The notes beneath the pieces are model-generated. The model made no database searches. It saw only the letters and a program-made list of their open reading frames with translations, and had not been told where the DNA came from. DNA of 64,000 nucleotides, taken from positions 558,001 to 622,000 of the forward strand of contig BCKQ01000004.1 in the NCBI GenBank assembly GCA_001600695.1. Reading direction: 5' to 3'. Of the stretch, positions 32,009 to 42,985 are shown piece by piece (position 1 is the first letter of the stretch; each line of letters starts with the position of its first letter). Made by a program: the position numbers and the translations under genes. The DNA is from Ascoidea asiatica. Its lineage: Eukaryota; Ascomycota; Saccharomycetes; Ascoideales; Ascoideaceae.

Positions 32009-32592
32009 TTAATGTATTATCAAACTATTCAATATCGAATACGTCAATATTAAATTCCTAAGATTATTGCTCCAAATCGTTTCCCAGTGGCGGTAAAGGA
32101 AAAGGTTTCTAGAAAGACCAGCAATTGTAGACGTAGGTGGCACAACAATTGGAGAGGGTTTGATATTAAGTTTCTTTTTATCATCAAAAAAGGATTGATT
32201 AGAAATTCCAAAAGACTCCCCTGGGATATTTGGTTTGACATTTAAATGAGAAAAAGATTTATCTAGATCATCATCCAAAGAATCATTACTTTTTGTTAAG
32301 AGACTTTAATCCTCAATTGGAAAAACAATTACAATAGACGTTACCACTTTAGAAGGACCCATAACAGAATAACTTACTGCTGAAAAGATAGGTTTAGATT
32401 ATTGTAACTATTTCTCTCATTGATCATCTTCTCATTATTAATGCTATTATCGTAAATGTCTTCAAACATTAATTGTTTCTCCATTTTCATTTCAAACTGG
32501 TCTAACAAAGTTGAGTTAAGATCATGAAAAAAAGAAGTTGGTATTTGAATGGGTTGAACTAAATATTCTAGTATTATTTTTGGAGTTGTCAT
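32009..32592 (-). CDS. Hypothetical small protein, probable two-exon gene
   Basis: I do not recognise this gene. Exon 1 runs from the ATG at 32592 to 32378 and exon 2 from 32288 to 32009. The intron 32377-32289 (89 nt) has donor GTAAGT and an acceptor AAAAAG; the branch is a weaker TTAAC only a few bases from the acceptor. The splice joins two separate open frames exactly in phase, giving 164 aa. The sequence contrasts with the Asn-rich neighbours: MTTPKIILEYLVQPIQ, FEMKMEKQLMFEDIY, SFSHLNVKPNIPGESFG and PSPIVVPPTSTIAGLSR look like real, short-motif protein. Alternatives are a decayed gene or a different exon structure, since a further 60-codon ATG frame (32951-32769) lies upstream on the same strand. 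Confidence 0.35.
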
Positions 32593-33701
32593 TGGTGGCA
32601 ATACTTGAACTGTTTTTATTTGTAGACTGGTCCTTATAGATATGATGAGAATATAAATTTAAAACAATAGAATTAGGTTCTTGAATGATTGAGTTGGAAC
32701 TTTAATTAACACTTTTCTTATTATTATTGTTTATTGTTTTTTTATATTGGATAATAATATAGATATAATTATAATATTAGATACAACAATAATGAATAAA
32801 CCATGTAACAAAAGCAAAAACAAACATCAGTTAATAATTCATTTGACTTTTCTTTAATTACAAAAACCAAAGGGGGTTTATCTATTGAAATGAATAGTTG
32901 AAGAAGAAATAGAAGAGGATTTATATAATGTTCAAACATTTTGGGATTCATTTGTTTGAGGTGGGCCTCTTTTATTGTTTAAAGGCCCACAATTATTTAT
33001 GGGAAAATGGATTTTGGATAGGATATATTCCATGGTACGGATAAATAGCTAAATGTCAATAAAAATATCTGCAAATAGAGATGTTGTATCTTCACTTAGT
33101 ATTACTCGAGTAGAAGACTGGAGAGTAGAGACTGGAGAGTACTGGTAGAGTGAGTGAGTGAGTGAGTGAGCGAGTGAGCGAGTGTCGGTTCGCTTGTTGG
33201 GCGGTGCTCGTTCACTCGCTCGCTGCTTTACGGCGCTGTGGCGGTGCAGCGAGTGCTCTTCTTTCATTGGACTACCTCCAGAACAGGTCCACTCCATCTT
33301 CACACTGGCTTCACACTGGCTTCACACTGCTCCAGACTATCTTTAGTATCGACACTTCCTGGTTACTTCCTGAGCCACTATTCCAGTCTATTCCAGTCTA
33401 TTCCTGTGGCTGAGCTGCAATGAAAAAAACTAATGAAAGCATAAAAAGGATATAAACAAGAAAGATGAAATATGAAATATGAAATATATGAAATATATGA
33501 AATATCAGTGAATCTGAATTATTATAAAACAAGATATAAAAAGAGAACAAGAGAATACTTACTCTATTCCATTTACTATTCATTCATTACTTCATTACTT
33601 CCTTACTTCATTACTTCATATTCATATCTCTCACAGTCATACTCATAGTCTAAGTCATATAACATTCATATCATTATCATTATCATTATCATTATTTAAA
33701 A
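32593..33701. promoter_or_regulatory. LAG1/LAC1 promoter region and island
   Basis: The left part (32769-32951, minus strand) holds a 60-codon ATG frame with SIDKPPLVFVIKEKSNELL that may belong to the unidentified gene next to it. The right part is a G+C-rich island (about 33100-33420). It has a (GAGT)n array from about 33149 that changes to GAGCGAGTG, with the inverted copy CACTCGCTC at 33213-33221. It also has three CTTCACACTGG units (33297-33330) and two CTATTCCAG units. ATTCATTACTTC repeats and (TATCAT)n precede the ATG at 33702. Confidence 0.45.
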
Positions 33702-33716
33702 ATGGTAATTGAAAAT

Positions 33717-33747
<31 letters not shown>

Positions 33748-35066
33748 TAAATTTAATTATAAATAAAGATAATAATAACAAAAATATATTATCTCATAAA
33801 CTATCAAATTCAACTTCTTCAAATTCTTCAAATTCTTCTGTTTCTTTATCTAATTCAAATCATTCAAATATATCCTCAATTTCTTCATTAAATGATTACT
33901 CAAATTTAAATTCTAAATCAAATATTAATTTAAATAATTCAATACTGTCGAATATTAATAACAATACCAAAAATAACAAAAATACCAAAAATAACAAAAA
34001 TAATAAAAGAAAAAGAAAATTTCAAATAAATTTAGATTTTTTTTCAAAATTTGATTTAATTCAAATTAAATTATATTCTATATTCTTATCAATTATTTTA
34101 TTCTCTTATTATTTAATTCCAATTAATATAAATAATTTATTTTTAAAAAATTTAAAATTATATTCATCTTATTTTTTAATATTACAATATAAATCAAAAA
34201 TAAATCAAGAATATTATGATATTGGTAAAAATGATTTATATTTTATTATATTTTGGTTATTTAATTTATTAATAATTAGATTAATTTTAATTAATTTAAT
34301 TTTTAAAAATATTGCTTTAAATTCTTTAATTTTTAAAAATTTAAAATTTATTCAAAGATTCTCTGAACAAGCTTGGTATTTATTTTATTATTTATTCTCT
34401 TTTATTATTGGATTTCATTTATATTATAATTCAAACTATTTTCACTTATTTAACTTAGATAATATTTATAATAATTGGCCAAATAATAATTTATCATATT
34501 CTTTTAAATTTTATTATCTTATTCAATTATCAAATTGGTTTCAACAATTATTTGTTTTAAATATTGAAAAAAAAAGAAAAGATTATTATCAAATGTTTTC
34601 TCATCATATTATTACAATTCTTTTAATGATTGGGTCTTATTATTATTATTTTAATAAAATTGGTCATATAATTTTAGTAATTATGGATTTTGTTGATATT
34701 TTTTTATCATTTGCAAAAATTTTAAAATATTATAATTTTAAAAAATTTTGTGATTTAATATTCTTAATTTTTTTATTATCTTGGATTATCTTAAGACATG
34801 GTTTTTATAATATTTTATTTTTTTTCACTTTTAAAAATTCTTTAAATTTAATTTATTTTAATGAATTAAATAATATTATTTTAAATAATAATAATATAAA
34901 TAATTTATTTATAAAAAATTATGCAAATATTTTAATTAATATTTTCTTAATTTTATTATTTGGTTTACAAATTATTGCTTGTATTTGGATGTATTTAATT
35001 TTAAAAGTTGCTTATAAAGTAATTTCTGGTAATGGTGCTGAAGATGTCAGAAGTGATACTGATTGA
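33702..35066 (+). CDS. LAG1: Ceramide synthase (Lag1/Lac1 family)
   Basis: 454 aa (yeast Lag1 411). It is an ER multi-span enzyme acylating sphingoid bases with very-long-chain acyl-CoA. The N-terminal 100 residues are Asn/Ser-rich and cytosolic. The TLC domain follows, with about seven membrane helices. The Lag1 motif is clear at about residues 290-340: KRKDYYQMFSHHIITILLM with the catalytic-region double His, then HIILVIMDFVDIFLSFAKI, and ILRHGFYN. Yeasts may have one or two paralogues; I cannot tell Lag1 from Lac1 here. Its end shows GAEDVRSD without a KKXX signal. The 3' flank has ACATCAAAG tandem repeats (35101-35160). Confidence 0.9.
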
Positions 35067-35984
35067 ATCGATTGAATCAATTGAATCCCTGATTCAAATA
35101 ACATCAAAGACATCAAAGACATCAAAGACATCAAAGATATTAAAGACATTAAAGATAATATAATTGAAGAAAATAAAATTAAAGTCACTTGAATAGATAA
35201 ATATATAGATTACATTACATTTTACATCTCATTTTATATCACATTTTATATCACATTTTACATTACAATGGGGTTAGGTATTTAAAATTATATAATTAAT
35301 AAATTGTAAATTATATTCATATATCTTAATTATCATATCTTATTCATTATTCATTATTCATTATTCATTTATAATTATAATTATATGTGGAGTACTTTTA
35401 TATCCTTTTACATTTATAAAAATTAATTTATTCTCTTATTTGAAACTTATCAACTTATCAACTTATCAACTTATCACCCATTTTATTAAGAAGTTATGAA
35501 TTCATGAAATTATGAAATTATGAAATTATGAAATTATGAGGTTAAAATACTTTATTGTTGACAGACAACGTTTACCTTCTTTTTACCTTCTTTATTACTT
35601 TCTTGTTTACTAATTCAACCCTTGTTATTTGTCATTTGTCCATTACCTACTAAAAATATACAGTACTAAAAAATATACTAAAATAATTATTATTAAATAA
35701 CATGAATTAATAAAAGAGAATTGAAATTGGTGGTAGTGGTGACACTCAATTGATTATATTTATATTTATATTTATATTTATTATTTAAAATATTAAAGAA
35801 TTAAAGTATTATTAAAGTATTTATTGGAGTTTGGTGATTACAACAACCTTTGAACTGAATTAAAGTAAATTGAATTGATAATAAATATATAAATATATCT
35901 TAAGTCTCTTATATTCACTACTTTTATTCACCATTTTCATAATATACAAATCTATTACATTATATAATTATATAATTTATAAAT
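35067..35984. repeat. Repeat-rich intergenic region before the b2-like gene
   Basis: No gene is seen. It contains short tandem arrays: ACATCAAAG (about six imperfect units, 35101-35160), TTTTATATCACA/TTTTACATCACA-type units (35220-35265), ATTCATT (35340-35370), AACTTATC (35449-35475), AAATTATG (35506-35540) and TTATATT (35757-35785). No G+C-rich island is present, unlike most other promoters in the window. Confidence 0.5.
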
Positions 35985-37502
35985 ATGAGTAAAATTACAA
36001 TTGATCAATTATCAAAACATAATTCAAAAAATGATTGTTGGTTAGCACTTCATGGTAAAGTTTATAATATGACTTCATTCTTAAATCAACATCCAGGTGG
36101 TTCAAAAATTTTATTAAATTATGCTGGTAAAGATGCAACTAAACCTTTTAATAAAATTCATTCAACAAGTATTATAGATTCTTTTGCTGATGATGATAAT
36201 ACAATTGGTGATTTTGAACAATTAGAAGAAATTGAAGATTATGAAGAAGAAAATGAAGAAGATGAAGAAGAAGATGAAGATAACGAAGAAGAAAACAATA
36301 ATAATAAAAATAAAAAAGATCCAAATGCTATAATTATGAGAAATAATGAATATAAACCAAATTTATCTCAAATACTTAATTTAAATGATTTTGAATATGT
36401 TGCAAGATTTACAATGCCAATTGATGCTTGGGCTTATTATTCTTCTGGTGGTGATGATGAAATAACTTATAGAGAAAATCATTTAGCTTATCAAAGAATT
36501 TTTTTTAAACCAAGAATTTTAATTAATGTTTTAAATATAAATTTAAAAACAAAAATGTTAGGTATAAATACTTCATGTCCATTTTATGTTTCTGCAACTG
36601 CTTTAGCAAAATTAGGTCATCCTGATGGTGAAAAATGTATAACAAGAGCTTGTGGTAAAGAAGATATTATTCAAATGGTTTCAACAATGTCTTCATATTC
36701 TTTTGAAGATATTCAAAATTCTTCAATACCAAATCAAAATTTATGGTTTCAATTATATGTTAATTCAAATAGAAAAATTGCTGAAAGAATAATAAAAAAA
36801 ATTGAAAAATTAAATTATAAAGCTTTATTTGTAACTGTTGATAATGCTCATCCTGGTAATAGAGAAAAAGATAAAAGACATAAATCTTTTGTAATAACTA
36901 ATCTTTCAACAAAATCTATTTCTCAATCAACTAATACAATGATTGATCCAAGATTATCTTGGAATGATATTAAATGGATTCAATCTATTACAAATTTACC
37001 TTTAATTATTAAAGGTGTTGGAACTGTTGAAGATGCTTTAAAAGCTATAGATTATAATGTTCAAGGTATTGTTCTTTCTAATCATGGTGGTAGAGAATTA
37101 GAATTTTCTCGTCCTCCAATTGAAGTTTTAGCTGAATTAAATCCAATTTTAAAACAAAAAAATTTAGGTGATAAATTTCAAGTATTTATTGATGGTGGTA
37201 TAAGAAGAGGTACTGATATAATTAAAGCTTTATGTCTTGGTGCTAAAGGTGTTGGTTTAGGTAGAAGTTTTCTTTATGCTCTTTCAACTTATGGTGATGA
37301 AGGTGTTGAAAAAGCAATACAGATATTAAAAGATGAATTATTAATGAATATGAGATTATTAGGTGTTAATGATATTAAAGAATTAAGTGAAAAATATGTT
37401 GATATTAGAGGTTTAGAATCCAGAAGTTTTGCAGGTTTTGATAATTTCCTTGAAAGAATTTATGAACCAATGGCTTTACCAAAATACAAATCAAAACTAT
37501 AG
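35985..37502 (+). CDS. Flavocytochrome b2-like L-2-hydroxyacid dehydrogenase
   Basis: 505 aa. The N-terminal cytochrome b5 domain shows HPGG (about residues 36-39) and a second haem His in NKIHST. A linker of about 35 residues is extremely acidic (36215-36310). The FMN-dependent alpha-hydroxyacid dehydrogenase domain shows the N-terminal YYSSGGDDEITYREN, SATALAKLGHPDGE, WFQLYVN, VTVDNAHPGNREKDKR, ADI-type strand IVLSNHGGRELEFSRPP (active-site His near residue 367) and IDGGIRRGTDI. Yeast Cyb2 oxidises L-lactate in the mitochondrial intermembrane space. This protein starts directly at the b5 domain, with an in-frame stop just upstream, and so lacks the bipartite presequence. It is probably a cytosolic paralogue; the substrate is unknown. 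Confidence 0.88.
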   Translation: MSKITIDQLSKHNSKNDCWLALHGKVYNMTSFLNQHPGGSKILLNYAGKDATKPFNKIHSTSIIDSFADDDNTIGDFEQLEEIEDYEEENEEDEEEDEDNEEENNNNKNKKDPNAIIMRNNEYKPNLSQILNLNDFEYVARFTMPIDAWAYYSSGGDDEITYRENHLAYQRIFFKPRILINVLNINLKTKMLGINTSCPFYVSATALAKLGHPDGEKCITRACGKEDIIQMVSTMSSYSFEDIQNSSIPNQNLWFQLYVNSNRKIAERIIKKIEKLNYKALFVTVDNAHPGNREKDKRHKSFVITNLSTKSISQSTNTMIDPRLSWNDIKWIQSITNLPLIIKGVGTVEDALKAIDYNVQGIVLSNHGGRELEFSRPPIEVLAELNPILKQKNLGDKFQVFIDGGIRRGTDIIKALCLGAKGVGLGRSFLYALSTYGDEGVEKAIQILKDELLMNMRLLGVNDIKELSEKYVDIRGLESRSFAGFDNFLERIYEPMALPKYKSKL

Positions 37503-37844
37503 TTTTTTAGACTAAAATCTACAGCTTACAGCTTACAGCTTTTCATCTTATATTTTTTATTCATTTCAATTTATAGCATAATTTTATCATCCTTGTTACA
37601 TTTCTCATTATTTTGATTATAAATCAAGAATGCAGTGTAAGTTTTAGTTCTCTGGAATCCTCATTACAAGATTTCCAATAAATATTTCTAGGGGAATGAA
37701 AAATAATAACTTGAAAAAAAAAAACCCCATTGAATTATTTTAACTTATTCAAAAATAAAAATACTTTAACAGTCATATAACTATGAGATGAAGATTTTAA
37801 ATTAAAATAAAGATTTTTTTTTTTTAAAAATTTAAAATCACAAA
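37503..37844. other. Convergent intergenic region
   Basis: 3' flanks of the b2-like dehydrogenase and APC2. AT-rich with poly-A/poly-T runs; no gene or structured element is seen. Confidence 0.4.
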
Positions 37845-40434
37845 TTATTTTTTCTTCAATTTGAAAGTTTTAGGTCCAACAATTTCTAATTTATCTTCAT
37901 CAACACACCAATTTAAAAAATTTTCTAATTGAAATTCAGTACAAGAATAACCAATTTCTTTTGGAACAACCATATTTAAAAATGAATGAATTCTAGATAT
38001 ATGCATTGATCCTAAATTTGTTAACATACCAGATATAAATGGCCAATATGATTGAACAGCTAATTTATGATCTTCATTTTCAGTACTTTCATAATTATTA
38101 TCATTATCATTATTTCCAGTACCTTGATCTCTTAATATTTTTTTTCTATCATTTTCATGTTCTAAAACATTATAATTTCCAGAATTACTTTCTTCAAGTA
38201 TACCTTGTTTTATCCAAAAATTTAAACATTTAATAATTAAATTTTCAGAAGCTGTTGGAATCATTGATTTTAATTCTGAAATAGAAAGATTGGATTTATT
38301 TTGAAAACAATTTATAATTGTAGCTCTTTCAGGTGAAACAGTAAAAGTTTTTGTTCTATCTTCAAGTTCTAATTCAACTTCAACATTTCCTAAAGTTGAA
38401 AGCCATACTAATTTTCTATCTTTTTTTGTATTTTCAAATTTATGAGAATATAAATCAAATTGATTTTGAATTTCTTTAGGTAAAATAAAATTTTCTTTTG
38501 AATTATTTAATTTAAAAATTGATTGAGGCCAAAATAAATGTGATAAAATTGAAGAATGAAAATTATTTTGAATATCATTAACTTTTATTAAAGAATTAAC
38601 TGAATTATTTTTATGTAATATGGAATCAATTTTTCTTGAATCAATAATATCTTTAACCATAACATCTAAAGAATCAAATTCAGAATTATCACCAAATCTT
38701 AATTTTAATAATTCAATATTAGAATTTATTTCACTTATATCATAATCTGTTATTTTTAAAAGTTGAGAAGAAAATACATTAATAAATTCTTTAACAATAA
38801 TATCTTTTGATTCAAATAAAGAAATCAAAGATTCTATAACATCATTTACTTTACTTCTTTTAAAATCAGGTAATGCATCCATTGGATCTGGCATCCAATT
38901 TAATTCATCATCCATATCAATAATTGTTGCAATTGCAGTTGCAGTATTTATATCATTTGATTTTTTTTTATTTGTTGTTTTTTTTAATTCAATTGAAAGA
39001 TTATTTAATTCAAAATCAGGATCATTACTTAATAAACCATGAACAATATGTTGAATAGTATCATCTCTTTCATGTAAATATCTTCTTATTGGTCTACAAA
39101 CTTTATCTAATAAAACACCTCTTGGATCAATAATTAAAAATGATTTAATTGTAGATATATAACATATGATTATAGTTATAGTATTTGCACCAGCATGTAA
39201 TAATTTTTTTTTAAGTAATTTTATAAATGAATTAACTAATTTTGTTCTTTGAGTAGAATTTTTTATACATTGTTTTAATTCTTCTAAAGAAGATTTTGAA
39301 TTTGGAAAATTTTTAATTATATTAAAACTTTCATTAATTCTTAAATTAACTAATTCATTTTCTGCTAAAAATTTTAGAAAATTATATATATGACTATCGG
39401 AATTTGAAGATTGTTTAGATTCAAGAATGAGATTTGAATTTGAATTTGAATTCGAATTAGAATTAGAATTAGTATGATGAGTTGGAGAACCCATTAAATC
39501 AATATCATTTAAATATTTAGAAGTATTATTAATTTCATTTGAGCTTGAATAATCTCCAGAAAGATAAAAAACAGAATCCAATAATAAAAATTTAAAATTA
39601 GATAATCTTGGAATAATATCATCAGAGATAAAATTATAAATTTTTGGTAAAATCTTTATATTCCAAACTTTTGAAAAATTTTTATGAATAAAAAATTTTA
39701 TGTATTCTTTTGTAATTTGTGCAATTAACAAACTTAAAGTATCAGTTAAATCTATATTAATTAAATTATCAGTTAAAATTAAAAGATCATTAAATTTGAT
39801 TGGATCATTTGTGAATAAATAATTTCTATAAAGATCTTTTATATTTCTTATAAAAAAATTAGTTTCAAATGCTTTTGATTCATCTAATAATAAAGTTTTA
39901 TGAAATAAAGCATTTAAAGATCTATCAATTAAAGTTAATTGATCAGTTGAAAAATTTAAAAATCTAGTTGGATAATAATAATAATCTTTTATAGTTTTAA
40001 TAGATTGAATAATTTCAATAATATCTTCTTCGTCACAATCCGAATGATCATTTCTATTTTTGGGTAATAATTCATTAAAAGTATTTTGAAAAAAATCATT
40101 TCTTATAATATCAATATAAATTAATAAAAGTTGATCTTCTAAACCAAGAATATTTCGAATTGCTTTTTCAATAACCACAGGAGGATTCAAATTCGTCATA
40201 TTATAATTGGATAACCATTCTACAACTAGGTTAAATTCATTCATTATATCATTATCTGAAACATTATTGATATAAGTTATTAATTTATTATTTGCAAAAG
40301 CTGTAGAAGATGGAAAGACTTCAACGAAGTCCTTATTTGAAATACCATTTGATCCTTCAAACATCTGAAAAGCGTCTATTAGTAACTTAACAATGATTCT
40401 CTTCTTTAATCGATACAATTGATGCTCTAATCAT
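37845..40434 (-). CDS. APC2: Anaphase-promoting complex subunit 2 (cullin)
   Basis: The main exon spans 40364-37845 (839 aa from the Met at 40364). I infer a first exon of 18 nt at 40434-40417 (MIRASI), joined in phase across a 52-nt intron (40416-40365) with donor GTATCG, branch TACTAAT (forward 40378-40384) and acceptor TTTTCAG, giving 845 aa (yeast Apc2 853). Apc2 is the cullin scaffold that binds Apc11 and catalyses ubiquitin transfer to cyclins and securin. Support: the cullin-homology stretch with LLKLRFGDNSEFDSLDVMVKDI, FWPQSIF, WLSTLGNVEVELEL and SPERATIINCFQ, and the C-terminal winged-helix block AVQSYWPFISGMLTNLGSM with ISRIHSFLNMV. It is divergent from TSR2. Confidence 0.86.
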
Positions 40435-40778
40435 TAATTCATTTATTCACTTATTCATTCCTTCATTTATTTTTCTTTATTGATCATCAATCTTCTATTT
40501 AATTCATCTTTCAATGTTTTTATTATAACTTTTTGATGTTTTCAGATTAAATCACAAAAAAAGTAAACAAAGAAATTAAGTGCCGTAAAAGAAAGACCCG
40601 CACTGCTGGTTCAGTGGAGAAACCTTAAAAAATATTTTTATTTTGTTCAGTTGAAAATGAAAATGAAATATTTTTGAAATGTTTTTGAAATGTTTTTACA
40701 AAGTTTTTGAAGTTGAAGAGAGAAAGTAAGAAAGAAAAAAAAATAATAAGAAGTAGATACAATTTAAATAATATTATA
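40435..40778. promoter_or_regulatory. Divergent promoter of APC2 and TSR2
   Basis: No gene is seen. Near TSR2 there are repeated TGAAATGTTTTTGAAA units (40660-40700), resembling the RRPE element (TGAAAATTTT-like) of ribosome-biogenesis promoters. A small G+C-richer patch, GTGCCGTAAAAGAAAGACCCGCACTGCTGG, is near 40580-40610. The open frame extending upstream of TSR2 begins with TTG and is not expected to be translated. Confidence 0.4.
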
Positions 40779-41396
40779 ATGAATTTAGAAGGAAAAAACA
40801 TAGATCCAAGCGATTTTATCAAGGCCCTTGAAGGTGAAAAGAGTTTAAAATTTAAAGATGAAAGACAACAAGCAAAATTTGAACTTGGTGTTTCAATGTG
40901 TATTTATTCATATAAAGAACTTGATTTAGCTGTTGAAAATGGATTAGGAGGACCAGAAAGTGAAGATAAAAGAGATTGGGTTAGTGCAGTAATGATTGAT
41001 TTATTTAAAGATAATGATGCAGTTGATAATTATCTTCTTGAAGAAACTTTAATATATATAATGTTTGATGAATTTGAAACAGTTATTGAAGATGATGGAT
41101 GTTTAATACTTTCTTCAAATATTTTACATATATATAGACAATGTTTAGAGAAAAATTATACTATAATTGATGAAATGTATAAAGAATGGGAAGCAAAAAA
41201 AGAAGAAAAAAAACAAAGAAAATTATTATTAGGTAAAATAAAAGAAGAAAATGAACAAAAAGAGAAAGAAATTGAAGAATCTCTTGAAGATATTGAAAAA
41301 GAAACTAGTGAACTTAGAATTGAAAAAAAGAAAGAACCAATAATAGATGATGATGGATTTGAATTAATTCAAAAAAAAGGTAAAAGAAGACATTAA
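40779..41396 (+). CDS. TSR2: Pre-rRNA processing protein Tsr2, Rps26 escort
   Basis: 205 aa from the ATG at 40779, exactly the length of the yeast protein. Tsr2 chaperones newly made eS26 (Rps26) from importins to the 90S/pre-40S particle. Diagnostic blocks are FKDERQQAKFELGVSMCIYS, LDLAVENGLGGPESEDKRDW, EETLIYIMFDEFETVIEDD and the C-terminal IIDDDGFELIQKKGKRRH. The charged Lys/Glu coiled region before the C-terminus replaces the acidic stretch of the yeast protein. It is convergent with the ammonium transporter gene. Confidence 0.94.
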   Translation: MNLEGKNIDPSDFIKALEGEKSLKFKDERQQAKFELGVSMCIYSYKELDLAVENGLGGPESEDKRDWVSAVMIDLFKDNDAVDNYLLEETLIYIMFDEFETVIEDDGCLILSSNILHIYRQCLEKNYTIIDEMYKEWEAKKEEKKQRKLLLGKIKEENEQKEKEIEESLEDIEKETSELRIEKKKEPIIDDDGFELIQKKGKRRH

Positions 41397-41560
41397 AATA
41401 TGTTATTAAGTATGTAGCTAATAATAAGGCAATTAAAGTGTTTTTTTTTTTTTTCTATTTAAAAACAGATTGTAGATATTTTAGGAAAAAAAAAAAGAAA
41501 AAGAAATAAAGAAAGATAAAAATAGTGAGAGTGTACATAGAGTATATATAAAGTAAGATA

Positions 41561-42985
41561 TTAAACATCTTTTATACCTACTTTTGATTCAACTTTTTTA
41601 AGTTCAACATCATTTGATACACTAGTTCCATTATAATAATTTACACTAACACCAGAACCAGAACCAATAATATCATCATAATTTTCAGCTAATTCAAATA
41701 CATCCATACCCATAATTTCACCATCTTCAGTAGCTCTCATTTTTAAGCCAGGAATTTTGTCAATTATAAAACATAAAGCATATGTCATAATAAAACACCA
41801 AAGACAAATTGCACAAACTGAAGCTAATTGATAACCCATTTGAATCCAATGATGCCAAATCCAACCACCTTTAATTTCAGTTACACCATCTAAACCTGCC
41901 ATTGTAGGAGATGCAAAAACTCCTAATAATATTGCACCAACAATACCACCAATACCATGTAAATTAAATGAATAAGTTGTATCATCAATACCTAACCATT
42001 CATTTATACCATAAGTTGATCTACAAACTATTGAAGTTACAATACCAAAAATAGCTGCAGCCCAAGTTGTTATATAACCACAAGAAGGAGTTATAGCTAC
42101 AAGACCTGCAATTGCACCATCACAAGCAGCAAATAAAGACCATTTACCAGTTAATAAATAATCCATTACAGTAAATGTAAAACATGCAAAACATGCACAA
42201 ATTTGAGTATTTGCCATAATATAACAAGTTCTTAAATTTACAGTTAATAAAGTACCAGAATTAAAACATAACCAAGTCATCCAAATAAAAGAAACACCAA
42301 TCATTGTTAAAGTTGGAGAATGACCTCTAATTTCAGGAATTTTATTTGAATCTTTCCATTGTTTTCTTTTACCTAAAAATAAAGAAAATGATAAAGCACT
42401 TACACCACCAGAAATATGAACAGGGCCACCACCAGCAAAATCTAAAGCACCTAATTTATATAACCAACCATTTGAAGCCCAAACCCAATAAGCTTGAGGA
42501 GAATAAACTAAAGTACACCAAAAAAATGCTAAGACTAAAGATGGTAATAATCTACCTCTTTCTGCAATACTACCAATAAAAATTTGTACAGTACAAACAG
42601 CAAAAAAACTTGAAAATAAAAAATAAAGAATTGAAGGTATTGTACCACCTTCAGTTAATGGACCCATACCAACATTTGATAAAGCACCAAAATTGAAATT
42701 TCCAAATACAGAAGAATTTGAATTTGAACAAGCAAGTGAATAACCAAATAAATACCATTGAATTGTAATAATTGCAGTAATTAAATAAGTTTGTAATAAT
42801 ATTGATAAATGAGATTTTTTTTTAATCATACCACCATAAAACATTCCAATACCTGGAGTTATAATAAAAATTGCAACTGAACAAAATAATATATAAGCCA
42901 TATCAACAGATAAAAAAGTTGATTCAATTTCTGGAACATCTCTCTTTTTGAGTAGATTTCCAGATACTGAAGTCATAGCATTCAT
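41561..42985 (-). CDS. MEP2: Ammonium transporter, Mep2 type
   Basis: 474 aa from the ATG at 42985 (a second Met is at residue 4). It is an Amt/Mep/Rh channel-type permease with 11 membrane helices. Marks: IFIITPGIGMFYGGMIKKKS, the pore region AYWVWASNGWLYKLGALDFAGG, the first twin-His residue in GGGPVHISGG and the second in NLHGIGGIVGAIL. In Mep1/Mep3-type proteins the first His is replaced by Glu; here both His residues are kept, which points to the Mep2 class, including the ammonium sensor for filamentous growth. The C-terminus carries the conserved cytosolic regulatory segment GLKMRATEDGEIMGMDVFELAE. The upstream region has clustered GATAA sites, consistent with nitrogen catabolite control. 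Confidence 0.92.
   Translation of the reverse strand: MNAMTSVSGNLLKKRDVPEIESTFLSVDMAYILFCSVAIFIITPGIGMFYGGMIKKKSHLSILLQTYLITAIITIQWYLFGYSLACSNSNSSVFGNFNFGALSNVGMGPLTEGGTIPSILYFLFSSFFAVCTVQIFIGSIAERGRLLPSLVLAFFWCTLVYSPQAYWVWASNGWLYKLGALDFAGGGPVHISGGVSALSFSLFLGKRKQWKDSNKIPEIRGHSPTLTMIGVSFIWMTWLCFNSGTLLTVNLRTCYIMANTQICACFACFTFTVMDYLLTGKWSLFAACDGAIAGLVAITPSCGYITTWAAAIFGIVTSIVCRSTYGINEWLGIDDTTYSFNLHGIGGIVGAILLGVFASPTMAGLDGVTEIKGGWIWHHWIQMGYQLASVCAICLWCFIMTYALCFIIDKIPGLKMRATEDGEIMGMDVFELAENYDDIIGSGSGVSVNYYNGTSVSNDVELKKVESKVGIKDV

Noticed and set aside
10807-33947. CTG codons as evidence for a reassigned code
   Set aside because: In-frame CTG codons are rare; those found (CAT2 10807, RRN11 23212, LAG1 33945) are in unconserved or low-complexity positions, so Leu, Ser or Ala decoding cannot be decided.
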